Of a stretch of DNA of 20,713 nucleotides, positions 1-11,262 are shown piece after piece; positions within the stretch are counted from its first letter, which is position 1; each line of letters starts with the position of its first letter. The stretch lies in NCBI GenBank assembly GCA_958430865.1, contig CAUDNR010001013.1, positions 72,607 through 93,319 on the forward strand, written 5' to 3'. The notes under the pieces were generated by a model that had not been told where the DNA came from, ran no database searches, and saw nothing but the letters and a program-made list of their open reading frames with translations. Origin of the DNA: Entrophospora sp. SA101. Its lineage: Eukaryota > Glomeromycota > Glomeromycetes > Entrophosporales > Entrophosporaceae. Made by a program: the position numbers and the translations under genes.

Positions 1-1
1 T

Positions 2-953
2 TTAGAATGGATACCTTTTGAGCAATTTGATGATATAACAAAGTTGACAGAAGGTGGATTTAGTTCAATTTATACTGCTACATGGACAAGGGGAAGAATA
101 ATTGATTACAATGAAAATAAAAAGGAATTTAGTTATTTTGGAAGGCAAGGAATAGTATTAAAAAGTTTAAATAATTCAAGTAATCCAGGAAAAGCATTTT
201 TTGATGAAGTTGGTAGTTTTATTTAAATCAAAAATAAATACTATTATATAATACTAATTGATTTTATATTCAATTACAGGCAATAAATTATTGTAAAATT
301 AAATCACCACTGATTGTTGAATGCTATGGTATAACTAAATTCCCAGATAATGGAAATTATGCAATTATTTTTGAATATTATCAAGAGGGAAATTTAAGGG
401 ACTATTTACAAAAAAATCATTCTAATTTAACATTAAAAAATAGAATTACAATCTTTGAATGTTTATGTAATGCATTATATGATATACATGAAAAAGATTT
501 GATTCATTGTGATCTGCATAGTGGCAATATATTGTTGTATGGAGGTTATTGTTATATTACAGATTTAGGATTATGTGGACCAGTTGATGAAAAATCATCA
601 AATAAAATCTATGGAATTATATCATATATTGCACCTGAACTATTTAATGGAAATAAGAATACAAAAGAATCAGATATTTATAGCATTGGGATGTTGATGT
701 GGGAAATATTTGCAGGCCATCCACCATTCGATGATAGAGCTCATAATCATGACTTAATGTTTAATATATTTGCAGGTTTACGACCACCAATATTACCAGG
801 AATGCCCGATGATTATGCACAAATGATGCAAAAGTGTTGGAATGTGAATCCAACTAAGAGACCAACTATTAAAGAACTTTGGATATTTGCTGAAATCAAG
901 TTTAAAACTAAAAGTCTTTATGAAAATGGTGGTAGCAGTAGAGGCAATAGTAG

Positions 954-1008
<55 letters not shown>

Positions 1009-1086
1009 TCATGGAAACCTCACAAATCACACCCATTAGCATATCATGCAAGTAGAATATTAAATGATGAATTTTTTTTAAAGTAA
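2..1086 (+). CDS. Protein kinase, tyrosine-kinase-like type (5' partial)
   Basis: Phosphotransferase domain of the kind greatly expanded in glomeromycotan fungi; probably cytosolic signalling. Two exons are visible, 2-208 and 280-1086, giving 337 residues from the window edge; the true start lies upstream. Seen: glycine-rich loop LTEGGFSSIY (15-24), a 20-odd residue insertion before the beta-3 lysine (IVLK, K54), catalytic loop HCDLHSGN with D147 and N152, metal-binding DLG in place of DFG (D164), APE motif, and the usual C-lobe (SDIYSIGMLMWEI, then KCWNVNPTKRPT). The HRD arginine is replaced by Cys, as in non-RD kinases. All catalytic residues are present, so it should be active. The tail has a run of about 18 Asn encoded by a pure AAT repeat. 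Phosphoacceptor specificity (Tyr or Ser/Thr) cannot be told from the sequence. Confidence 0.93.
209..279 (+). other. Intron of the kinase gene
   Basis: A 71-bp GT-AG intron (donor GTTGGT, acceptor TTACAG) with a branch-point-like ATACTAATTG about 25 bases before the acceptor. Removing it joins FFDE to AINYCKIKSPLIVECYG in one frame and takes out the TAA at 223-225. The donor is weak, but no other pair keeps the frame. Confidence 0.85.
955..1008 (+). repeat. Coding AAT microsatellite (poly-Asn)
   Basis: Eighteen perfect AAT triplets in frame in the kinase C-terminal tail. Length changes in steps of three would leave the frame intact, so this is a likely polymorphic site between strains or nuclei. 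Confidence 0.95.
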
Positions 1087-1129
1087 TGATAGCTTATTAA
1101 GTAATATTGACGTTAAATGATATTTATTT

Positions 1130-1150
1130 TATTTCTAAATAAAAAAAAAA
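1130..1150 (+). terminator. Possible kinase 3' end / poly(A) signal
   Basis: AAATAAA followed by a run of ten A about 50 bases after the kinase stop codon. This is the nearest polyadenylation-like signal; in DNA this AT-rich such motifs are common, so support is weak. Confidence 0.3.
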
Positions 1151-1703
1151 CGATACAAATTACAACTATAGAAGGCAATTAAATAGGAAGCATAGATTCT
1201 ATTTAAAGTAGTTTGAAGAATCAGAGTTATAAGAAGTGTGTTTAAAGCATTTGAAAAAAAAGCATAGTGAACCAATGCTATAAATTAAATTTATATATAA
1301 CGCTTATGCTTTGGAAACTATTTTATATTTCTAAATGGTATAATGACGAATAAGTTTTAATAATTTTTAATTAGACAAGAAACCGTACACAAACTTTTTC
1401 CTATTTTTCATTCAATGCATCTAATTTAAATTTGTCGTGGGGATTAGCAGATAAATTTGTCCCAAGTTTTTATTTTGCTACTATCCATTTTTCAATTCTA
1501 ACTTGTGTGTGTGTTTATATGATACCATCAATCATTTTCTTTTCATTGAAGCTAATTTATGGGTGTTATGTTCACTTTGTCTGGTTTTGTTGCAACATGT
1601 CCATATACAACATAATATTAGCTCTTTGCTTTCTTTAGATAATAATAATAAAATTGAAAGAAGATTTGCATTGTCGAATTTCATGTCATGTGGTGGATAG
1701 TAA

Positions 1704-1835
1704 TAGTGTTGGTTTCCAAAACAATAGAGTTTCGCAACTGTGCAAAAGTCAAAAGAATTTAATCTTAAGTTGAAACTAGTTTTGACACATAACTTTTTAT
1801 TTCAGTTTTTACTTTCGTCACTACAAAAAAAATTG
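1704..1835 (+). mobile_element. Degenerate copy of the hAT-type MITE at 17515-17691
   Basis: Starts with TAGTGTTGGTTTCCAAAAC and can be followed, with gaps, against the reverse complement of 17691-17540: shared segments include AGAGTTTCGCAAC, AAAGTCAAAAG, TAGTTTTGACA and the stretch ending near CTTTCGTCACTAC. The right terminus and target duplication are not recognisable, so the copy is old or truncated and the right boundary is approximate. Orientation is opposite to the 17.5-kb copy. Confidence 0.7.
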
Positions 1836-1853
1836 ATATTTGAAAATGCTCTT

Positions 1854-1876
1854 AAAACATACTTCAAGTATGTTTT
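1854..1876. repeat. Perfect 11-bp inverted repeat with 1-nt centre
   Basis: AAAACATACTT and AAGTATGTTTT flank a single C. Further AAGTAT-like pieces follow to about 1935. It lies just past the MITE copy; function unknown. Confidence 0.7.
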
Positions 1877-2012
1877 ATGCAACCTTTAAGTATATTTCAA
1901 GTACAGTCAGTATATTCTAAGTATGTTGAAAAGACATCTCTGTAAATGACTAGGCTTTCAGCAAGCTTTCAATTGTTAGAATCCAGGAATCTAGTTAGTA
2001 TGCTTTTTTTTT

Positions 2013-2387
2013 TTGATGTATTCATTTAATCTCGGATATTTGATTACTATATGCAAGCCACGTGATAAACGTGAATATCTTTTACCTGTAGTTGTATATA
2101 CGCAATTTATACCTTCTCTTTTTTCAAAATGGCTTCTTAAAGTTTCGTTTTTACATGGTCTTAGTATTGTTATTACTTGGGTGGATAATGCTATTTATTT
2201 ATTTTTATCTGTTCGATGCAAATAAAAAGTAGAAAATTAAAGGTCACCCCAACATAAAATTATTGCCTTGATATTCAGCAAAATGGAGGATAAATATACA
2301 ATTTTATATTCTCTTCGTGCTCGTAGTACAACATCATTGCTTAATTCTATTTCTGTTGTTTGTTTTGTATTAGCTGTTCTTGATTAA
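2013..2387 (+). pseudogene. Decayed coding-looking stretch, membrane-type
   Basis: Two open pieces in the same frame, 2013-2225 and 2283-2387, separated by TAA codons. The first reads as a hydrophobic peptide with KPRDKREYLLPVVVY and further hydrophobic segments; the second starts MEDKYTILYSLRARSTTSLL and ends in another hydrophobic segment. No splice pair joining them was found. I recognise no family. It may be a relic of a multi-spanning membrane protein gene or chance open frame. Confidence 0.25.
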
Positions 2388-3522
2388 TAACATTTTTTTT
2401 ATTATTATGTTTCTTTACAATATTTCTTGCGCTTACGATTTGGATTTTATCATCATCAATAAACTGGACAAAATCTGGATCATGGACTCATTCCAAATAT
2501 TTTCTTTTACTCTCATAATTTCTAACCGCTAGTAGCAGCAGTTTTATCTTTGCGAATGGAGTTTACAATAATTAATTTGCTATATAATTAAATCTTCCTT
2601 CAAAGCCAATAATAATTATTTGGGAAGGATTTCGTGTCAATCCCATCACATCGAGGACTTTTTTGATCACAAACAAAAATTAAGATAATTCAGTTAAAGC
2701 ATTAATTATACGTGCATATAGAGTTTTTTTTATTTGAAATTCACAGGAAATAATATATATCAAGTTAAAGAATTAAGCAGATGAAATGACAATAGACGAT
2801 ATTTAATTGTAGATAGATCTTTCGAGTTCAATTAAGGTGGTGGATTAAAAAATATTAATAGCACCAAAGGAGGTGCCGGAGTCGCATTGGATTTGTTGAA
2901 GAAATGTTGTATATACGTGAAAAATGAAATTATGTGAATTCACAATTCATACGTATGTGAAATTCAAATTAGCCAATCAGAATTTCACACCGCTCCATAA
3001 TATTTCCATTTCACATACAACAAAACCAAATAAAGACAAGCCATCTACAAGGATGAAGAACCCGCCATTTTTTTTTTGCATAAGTTTCTTGGGAAAAAAC
3101 ATCATCATATAGAAAATTAATCCAAAATTAATCTCTAGTCTGGGATTTTGGCGAGAAGACCATTTATAAATATTTTGTTTATAATGTGAATGTCAAAAGG
3201 ATAACCGTAGTTTCAAGGAAGAATAAAGCTGGTACGATGATTTTTTGGTTCGCCCATTTTAGCTTTATAATGCAAAGCATCAAATATCATCGTGCAGAGG
3301 AAACTGAAACGATAGTAAAAGTCAAGTTTTAGATGAAATATCGCCTTTTGTTAATTAATCAATTCAAAAGTTTATTTATTTACTACTGTATGTTCTTTAT
3401 TAGAGGTTTGTTGCACATTTGAGTAACAAGAAATGAAGCACACCCCATATATTAATATTTATTCTAAATTTATTATGATATTAAAATTAATATTTACAAA
3501 TTAATATTATATTATTGATTAT

Positions 3523-3590
3523 ATTAAATTATTATTGGTTATTATATATTAAATTATTATTGATTATTATATATTAAATTATTATATATT
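3523..3590. repeat. 25-bp AT-rich tandem repeat, about 2.7 copies
   Basis: Units begin at 3523, 3548 and 3573 with ATTAAATTATTAT; the first two differ by one base (GGTT versus GATT), the third is incomplete. It ends about 70 bases after the downstream limit of the hydrolase gene. Confidence 0.75.
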
Positions 3591-3662
3591 ATACTCTTAT
3601 TGATATTATATATTATATTATTAAATACTAAAAAATACTAATTACTAAATATTATTTTCATC

Positions 3663-5470
3663 TCAAACACTCAAATGTTTCTTAAATTTACCAATTACAC
3701 CTTTTCTTTTTTCAAGTCCAATGGTAGTCCAGCCACCACCATAATCATGACCAGGAAACACAACGACTCGATCATCTAATCTAGCCAACCTTTCTCTCAA
3801 AGTTTTTTTCATCTCTCGTTGATCACCACCGGGCAAATCAACCCTTCCACTACATCCACACATAATAACATCACCTGTGAACAATCTTGTCTCATTCACC
3901 AACACAGATTGACTTCCCTCGGTATGGCCTGGAGTATGCAGGAATTTTAACAGTGTCGATTTACCTAATCGTAGGATGTATTGATTTGTGGTGGTGATTA
4001 TACGATGTTGGAATTCAATCAAGTTGGAATTTGATTTTAAAATGTATGGAAGATCTAGTGGATTGATGTAACATGGTAAAGTTGGTATTTGCTTCATTAG
4101 ATTATAAAGACCCGAAACTTTTATTGGCAGTTGATCATATGGTGCTGGTGGTGAGCCTATAAAAAAAAATTTTTTTTATAAGAATACTGAAAATATAGAG
4201 AAAAAAAATTTTTTTTTTGTTATTATAAAATTGATCGATTTACCTCCAACATGATCAAAATGATAATGAGTCACAATTGCACCAACCAATTCTAAATTTT
4301 TCTTTTTAATATATTTCAAAATTCCATCAACGTCCCAACACTAACAAAAATTGGAATAAAAATTTTTTATATAGTGAGTCAGAAATATTAATCATAGTAA
4401 ATAAATAAATATACAAACATCAATACATATGCTATATATTCTATATAATAATTTATATACTTACAGCATCAACTACAATGCATTTTTTAGTTTCAATGTC
4501 TACAATTAAGTGAATAAGATTTTTCATATCTATAGCAAAATCATGAATTCTTTTTTGTATTGGACTTGTAATTGAGTTTTTTGTTAGACAAATGTCTCTA
4601 CCAGGTACAAGCGTATATATTTCTAATCCTGATTTAATTAATTAATGTAATTGTAAATATACATGTTGGTTGGTATTAACTCAAGCAATATTAGCGTATT
4701 TTAGTAAATATTTACCCATTGAAACATTGTCCTTTAATATTAATGCCTTTGCGATTCTTAAAGATATTTGATGGTTTTGTGGATCCTAAATAATATTTAA
4801 TATTAATTTATGATATTACCGATTGAAAATCATAAATATAGATTATTCACTTGCAAATATAACGGACCTTTTTTTTCGCAATATAATAATTTTCTAATGC
4901 TTCGTCATATTTTTCAAGTTGCACAAGTGCTTCTGCCTTTCTAAAATATCCCTATAAATATATATAATTTACAAATATAAATCACAACTGCTAATGATTT
5001 ACACGCTATAATGTCATCAAATATCATACCTTTGGCCAATCAGGTCTGATTTGGATAACTTGGTTGGCGTCATCTACAGCTTGTTGCCATTGAGTACATT
5101 GATAATAACTTGCACTGCGATTTGAAAATATCAAAGCGAGAAAATCTGATGATGACGATGACAATTTCTTTAGATTGATGCTAGTATTATTATTGTTTAA
5201 TTTTATTATCATTGATAATGCTTTGGTGAATTCAACTACAGTTAAAATAAAAATTAAAGATTAATAATAATGATAAATTAATATTGAATCAAATAGATCA
5301 AATCAAATCAGCCAAGTAATCAAATACAAACCAATTGCCAATTTAAATTCTTTTTTTGCATAATAATTATTAGCTTTATTAACTATACGAAAAGTTTTAT
5401 CATCTGGTGCGTTTGGTTTAATTGGTGAAAATGAATATGGAAATGATTTTGTTTGAAAAGTTGATTTTGA

Positions 5471-5507
<37 letters not shown>

Positions 5508-5629
5508 GATTTTGGTGATATTGAAAATGATCTAAAAAGAAATTTTGGTGATAATGATGATGTTGATGATGTTGATGATGATGATGACGTTGCTGATGAT
5601 CTACTAAATGATTTTGTCATTAACATCAT
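3663..5629 (-). CDS. TPR + metallo-beta-lactamase-fold hydrolase (glyoxalase II/ETHE1-like)
   Basis: Seven exons: 5629-5332, 5235-5030, 4951-4868, 4785-4716, 4628-4465, 4340-4244, 4156-3663. All junctions are GT-AG and in phase, giving 470 residues. Residues 1 to about 75 are Ser/Arg/Lys/Phe-rich without acidic residues and contain FLFRSFSIS, resembling a mitochondrial presequence. About 80-195 are TPR helices (NKANNYYAKKEF; FSNRSASYYQCTQWQQAVDDANQ; YFRKAEALVQLEKYDEALENY). About 215-470 is the MBL domain with zinc ligands THYHFDH (H299, H301, D303, H304), HTPGHTEGS (H384), TGD (D402) and PGHDYGG (H443), so a di-metal site is complete. The GCSGRVD segment recalls ETHE1/glyoxalase II enzymes; the likely substrate is a glutathione thioester or persulfide, but this is inferred. 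The TPR may bind a partner protein. Head-on to nothing nearby; probably an ordinary housekeeping gene. Confidence 0.88.
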
Positions 5630-7424
5630 TTTTTTATTTTTTAAAAAATTTTAGAAAAATATTTACAAAAATTTGATTAAAATGATTTTTTTATGTAATA
5701 ATTTTTTTTTTGGTTGAAAAAATGAAAATTTATATTGTATGTATGTATGTGTATGTTTATATATATATATATATGAGTATGTATGTGCGTAAAATAATAA
5801 TGATTTAAAATGACTTAATTAAAGAAAAATAAAAGCAAGATCATAATTTTTAAATAATTTAAATATAATATGAAAAAAAAAAAAAAAAAAGTAATTTTAA
5901 AACTCGTTTCGCGTTTTATTTATTATGATGATGTTTGATGAGGATAATTATATTGTTATTATTATGATGGAATATGAGATTATAAAAATAGAAATAAGAA
6001 TAATAGAATACAATATTTTTTTAACAATAACAATTGTTTAATATTTAAGATTTGAGTTATAATAATAAAAGAATAATATTAAGATTAAGATTAAAAAATT
6101 AAAATAATAAAAGAAAAAAAAGAAGTCATTAAAAAATCATTAATTAGTTATTATTATTATTATAATTATTATAAAAAAAAGAATCAAGTTGTAAGTAGAG
6201 AAAAAAATTTTTTTGTTCAATAAATACATTTTTTTTCTTATATAAATGAAAATATATAAACTTTATTATAAATTAATTAATATAAATAAACAAAATGAGG
6301 GGAGATTTGATTTTATTTTTTTGATTAAATGGTTAGACCACACACAAATAATTTTTATCTTATTTGAATAGAAATAAATTTAGATTAATGCGATTGGAAG
6401 ATTGGATAGAGTTTTCCATTATTAACTTCTTGTCATTAATAAAAGTGATTACATTGATTTACCATATTTGGTTCAATTTATAGAATAAGCACATACAAAG
6501 ACTAATACGAGTGATAGAAATTATATATTTTAGGTATTTTTTCTTATGAATGTTTTTTTATTTATATTATTTGTTATGATTTGTAAGAACCAAGTTTTAA
6601 TATTCACGAGTAAATTTTAATATTTTTATTTTTTTGTGTGCATAATAAATAAATAAATACACGCGAGTATTTCTAAATTTAAAATTTGTTTGTTGATCAA
6701 TCAGCAACTTCTTTACTAATCATTCCGTAATGAAAAAGCTTTAATTTTATCATCAATGATGTAAACTTTATATCATAGTTCACACATGCATGCATACAAT
6801 TTTTCCCTGATAAATTTTTCCGTTTTTCCCTAAAAAAACTAATAAAAATCAAAAAAGTCCTAGTTTAAATGTTGTTTATCTTTTTTCCGTTCACACATTA
6901 CGCCCATGCCCGATTAATTTTTTCCTTGCTCAAAAGATCTTTGATAGATAATGAATGAATGGTTCTGGTGGGTGGACAGATTAAATATAAACGTGAGAGA
7001 TTGTCTGTACCCCACAATCTCAAATATTCCTTTCTTGAAAGTATAAAAAATTTTAAATTGAAATCTTGCCAGAAAATTTTGACATGATGACGGCAATGAT
7101 TATGTTATATTAACATACAAATAAATTTCAATAACAACGATATATGATGGTGTTAATGGAAACATTGGAAGATTGAAATACCAGAATAAATATACAGCAT
7201 CAAAACAATTTTTCGAATTTTAATCATCCTATAGAGTGTCCGTGATCAAACTGGCTAAAATAAGGTTGATTTATTTGATTAAGAGTGCATGCATACATGC
7301 CCCCAAAAAGTATATTTTTCAAAAATTAATCTTCAAAATCGACAAAATTTTCCTAATTTAAAATTTAAATAATCACCTTCTAATTTTCTTTGTGTGGCCT
7401 GAAGTAATAATTTACAAACTACAT

Positions 7425-7488
7425 TCATTCTTCTATTATTCTTATTCTTATGCTTGTTCTTATTCTCATTCTTATCATTCTTATTATT
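7425..7488. repeat. Degenerate TTCTTA microsatellite
   Basis: Irregular TTCTTA/TTCTCA/TTATCA units in a row. Ordinary simple-sequence DNA. Confidence 0.7.
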
Positions 7489-8050
7489 TTATTTAATATT
7501 AATATTATATTTCTTAGTTTTCATCTGCATTTGCATTACTGGTTTCTTCCAATTCATCACCAACTAGGAGATATTTATCAACAAATACTTGTTATAATCA
7601 ATGCCAATATCTTATGATTATTGTCATTAAATCATAATATAATCTTCAGTATCCGGTAAAAAAGAAACTCAGTTGTTAGTCAAACCATCCTTTTTTATAT
7701 TTATCTTTAAATATATTTATGTCTTGATTCTCTATTGGTTAAAATTTATGAAGGTGATGGATGATAATCTATAATGTAAGTATATATATATATATATTAA
7801 TAGTAGCTATAATATTCCCAGAAGAACAGGAAAAGGAAGACTCGGTCTAAGATTGCTTTTTGCTAAAAATTTAGCAAATTTGTTTAACATCACAGTTGAA
7901 ATCGTGTGCATAAAATTTAACGGGAGCGTATTAAACCGAATATGGAAATTATTATTATCTGCAGATTTTGTATAGATAGCATTATAGTAATAATATATTA
8001 TAATTTAAACAGTAAATCAAATTTTTTGTTTAGGTAATGACCTACATAAA

Positions 8051-8148
8051 TGGACCAATGAATCATTGGACATTCATTGTCCATTGCCAACAAAGCGCAA
8101 AAATTACCCAATGGTCTAATGAAAAAGTCATCGGACATTGTCCGTTGC
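8051..8148. repeat. Duplicated palindromic block
   Basis: Two diverged direct copies, 8051-8087 and 8112-8148, share TGG(A/T)C(C/T)AATGAA, TCAT(T/C)GGACAT and TGTCC(A/G)TTGC. Copy 1 contains the perfect palindrome CCAATGAATCATTGG (8055-8069); copy 2 contains CGGACATTGTCCG (8132-8144). Could be an end of a foldback element or a paired protein-binding site; unknown. Confidence 0.65.
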
Positions 8149-8666
8149 AGTAATAATGAAAGTTAGATTTCTATCAGAATAGGTAATACTCACAATGGCT
8201 TTGAGTCTGAGTATTTTTCTCTCATGCAAGTAAGTGCTCTGACAAATTTTTAACTTTTATTTTATAAACTATTATTATCTATTTTTAATTAGTTAAAATA
8301 ATTTTAATCCTTTGTTTCGACTTGAGCCAATCAAAATAAGATTGCGATTTATTTCGATGACCAGTTCCATAAATTTACCTTTGCATTTTTTTACAATGCG
8401 GATAATCTATACTCAAAAGTTAAAATTTTTGAAATATTATGTGATCCACACATTGGATTTTAAAAAACACAATCCAGCTTTAAAAATGGGAGTCTATTAA
8501 TCTAAAAAAAAATTTTATCAGAAATGCAACAATGTTACAATATTTTGAATCTCACGATCAAATTTGGTAATGATTTTCTTTTAATGTAATATGTTCGTAA
8601 AGAACTTTTATTTACTATTACTAAAAAAGGAAATAAATAAATCAAATAAATCAAATGTATTATGTA

Positions 8667-8692
8667 GGCTCATTATTGAGTGCCAGGATTTT
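8667..8692 (+). repeat. Left imperfect terminal inverted repeat of transposon
   Basis: GGCTCA, 8-bp spacer, TGCCAGGATTTT. The reverse complement of 11690-11713 has GGCTCA, 6-bp spacer, TGCCAGGATTTT. The two lie on either side of the transposase gene. No clear target-site duplication was found. Confidence 0.5.
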
Positions 8693-9273
8693 TAAGCCAA
8701 TCAAAATAAATTTATGATTTGAATCATAAAATTTATTTCGATTGGCTAATTCATAAATTTATTTTAATTGGCTAATTCATAAAATTTATAAAATTTATAA
8801 AATTTATCACAATATTAAAAAAATTCTAATTGCGTCAGTAATGGCCCAAAGAAATAGACAGAGATATTCCAAAAAACAAGCAGGAATCATAGAAATTGAA
8901 TCACAAAAGATATTGGATGCTTGTAAAGGAGATAAAATTCCGTCTAAACATGTCTCTGAATGGTATCATCCCCCAAAATACTCTTATCGAAGTTTAACAC
9001 CAAATCCCGATGATGACTATTTATTATCAATTTTCTTTTGGCGACCTGAAAAATTCTATCACCACTATGTACCTATCATTCCTTGTATCATTGACAGTTG
9101 CAATGGGAAGGTTAAATCAAAAGGGTGGGCAGATGGGGGTGGACGATTAATTTATGGTATTAATAGAAATGTTTTACTACGTAGTTGGAGTTATACTTGT
9201 GATTCTTGTAAAATTAGCTTTTATTCTCATGATGATAGACTGTTGAGAAAATTACCAGAACATATACAACATG

Positions 9274-9317
9274 GTATGTTTATATATTATTAATTTATAT
9301 ATCAATTTCATAATTAG
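9274..9317 (+). other. First intron of the transposase gene
   Basis: Donor GTATGT, acceptor TAATTAG, 44 bp, which is short. The next exon then reads AFPF, as expected for the zinc-ribbon family, before the frame slips at 9325-9328. A longer alternative ends at 9358 (TTTAG). Confidence 0.5.
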
Positions 9318-11194
9318 CATTTCCTTTTACATGTTATCAAAATCTGGGTTTACTTTAGAATTGGTTTCAGAAATTTTGTCTCTAATTCCAGATATTGGTC
9401 TTGATAAGGTTGTTCAAAGGATATGTGAGAATCATATTGATTACTATTTAAAAAAAGAGAATCATTATTATGAACATTGCATTAAGTATCAAAACTATTT
9501 ATCAGCAAGTAATAATAGTGATTTCTTTGGAATGAATATTTCTATGAATAATTATGTTTTTAAAATTTTTTCAAAATTTGATGATCCAGATGAGTATCAA
9601 GGATTGTGTCCTTCTGCAACTGTTATAAGAGAATGTTTTTTAAATTACTTTGAAACTAAGTTGGAGAGTTTTATTGATATGTACATGAGAAATTTATCTG
9701 GAGAAGTTTTATCATCTGATCACACTTTCAAAGTAGCATCCTTGGTTAGGATTGCAAAAAACCAACCATTTGGTGCTTTTTGGGCTGTTTTGAATGAGTA
9801 TAATGAGGTGATTACCATGGCATTTGTTAAAGATAAGTCAAATGCTTGCATAAAACCTATTCTTGAGAATCTTAAGAAACGCTACCAATTATTAAATAAA
9901 GATGATCCTTGGGCATGGTATTCAGATCAATGTTGCACTGATTGAAAGTTAATAAATTCAGTTTTTCCAAATACACCAGTAAAGAAGGACCTATTTCATT
10001 TTTTGGATCTCTATTTATGTAGTATGGGCAGAGAATCACAAAGTAACCTTTTTTATAAACAGTTTGTTAGAGAATTGCATGATATTTTTTTCATAAACAA
10101 AGATAATCAAAAAAAAATCCCACAACCAACTTTGTTAGAAGAAAGATTAGAAAATTTCATAGATAAATATAAAAATCCCAAGTTTAATATTATAAATGAA
10201 AATTTTCTCAAACAGCATAGAGGTAATTTGATTCATATTAGACTTGGATGTGTTTCTGATGTCCAGGACAAGCCTTATCAAGGGTAAGTATTTATTTTTA
10301 ATGTAATAAATAAATAATTAAATAAATAATTAATTAATTAATAATTATCTTAAATTTTATATAAAATTAATAATAAATCTAAAACTTTGTATTTACGTGG
10401 AACTTCATCATTGGAACAAGCAAATAAAGCTTTTGCAACTCCTTTTAGATGTACTGCATGTGGACCTCGTATGGCTAATGCATTGTTGAAGATAACTGTC
10501 TATCGAAGAAATGTTCATATGGGGAGAGTGAATCATCAAGATAATTTCTTACTAAAGTGCAATTATAGTTATTTAATTAAAACAAAACTTAGAACATTTG
10601 AATTGATGAAAATTTTGTTTCCAACAGAACATTACGATGAATTTTTGATTTATAATATAAATTCTAATGAAACTTTTGGACTTTTGAGCAGTGATAAAGA
10701 TAATTTATTAATTAATGATACTATGGAGGAAGAATTGAATGACATGGATATTATGGAATCAGGAGAAGACATGGTATCAAGCCTATTGGATTTATCTTAT
10801 GATAGCAGTGATCCTATGTCTAGTAATCCATCAACAATGAATTATGATAACTTTAATAATATTTTGATTGATAATAATAATAGTAACAAATATCAATCAT
10901 CATCATTATTTATTAAGGAAAGAACTCGAGGTTATGTTTGCACCAGTAATTTTAATTCCAATGAACACAGTAAATTCAAAGAACTTTACAAAAATCATCT
11001 AAATCAAATTAATGATCCTAAAAATATTAATTGGGATAAAGTATATAAATATTGGATGGATCTTGCTGATAGAAATGCAGATTCAAATTCTTGTACATTA
11101 ATCCATCCTAAATTAAAAGAACATTTAAAAGAGCATTTTTCAGTAATTAATAATTTTTATTTACAAAAAAAAATAGAAGAAAGTGTAAAAGCAG

Positions 11195-11262
11195 GTAGAA
11201 TATAGTTTTTAAATATTTAACATTAATAATGAAAGATTTTAACTATTTATTTAATTATTAAG
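11195..11262 (+). other. Transposase intron near the 3' end
   Basis: Donor GTAGAA, acceptor TTAAG, 68 bp; phase 1 on both sides, joins VKAG to SSSTTSNSSLNTN. A second intron, 11305-11378 (GTAAAT to CATAG), joins NTN to VLNNNKRPISP. These keep the frame to the TAA at 11588. Confidence 0.7.

Larger units (their letters stand above)
1087..3662. other. Gene-poor region between kinase and hydrolase genes
   Basis: No intact gene seen. It holds an old MITE copy (1704 to about 1835), a perfect short hairpin (1854-1876), decayed coding-looking stretches (2013-2387), a motif shared with 18338-18369 (2953-2984), and an AT-rich tandem repeat (3523-3590). The remainder is AT-rich without recognisable content. 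Confidence 0.6.
5630..8666. other. 3-kb AT-rich intergenic region
   Basis: No coding region I can support. It should include the promoter of the hydrolase gene just above 5629. Visible content: TATG/TA microsatellite (5735-5775), A-run (5874-5890), TTCTTA-like simple repeat (7425-7488), TA run (7780-7798), a duplicated palindromic block (8051-8148) and a short CCAAT-containing repeat (8322-8345). Confidence 0.6.

Noticed and set aside
1432..1700. Two overlapping plus-strand open frames
   Set aside because: Phe/Cys/Ile-rich translations typical of AT-rich noise, no splice borders or domain features.
3200..3300. Possible hairpin TACGATGAT / ATCATCGT
   Set aside because: Short arm with a long, unpaired loop; not distinctive.
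8312..8500. Small plus-strand open frame
   Set aside because: Composition is noise-like and it spans a dispersed CCAAT repeat.
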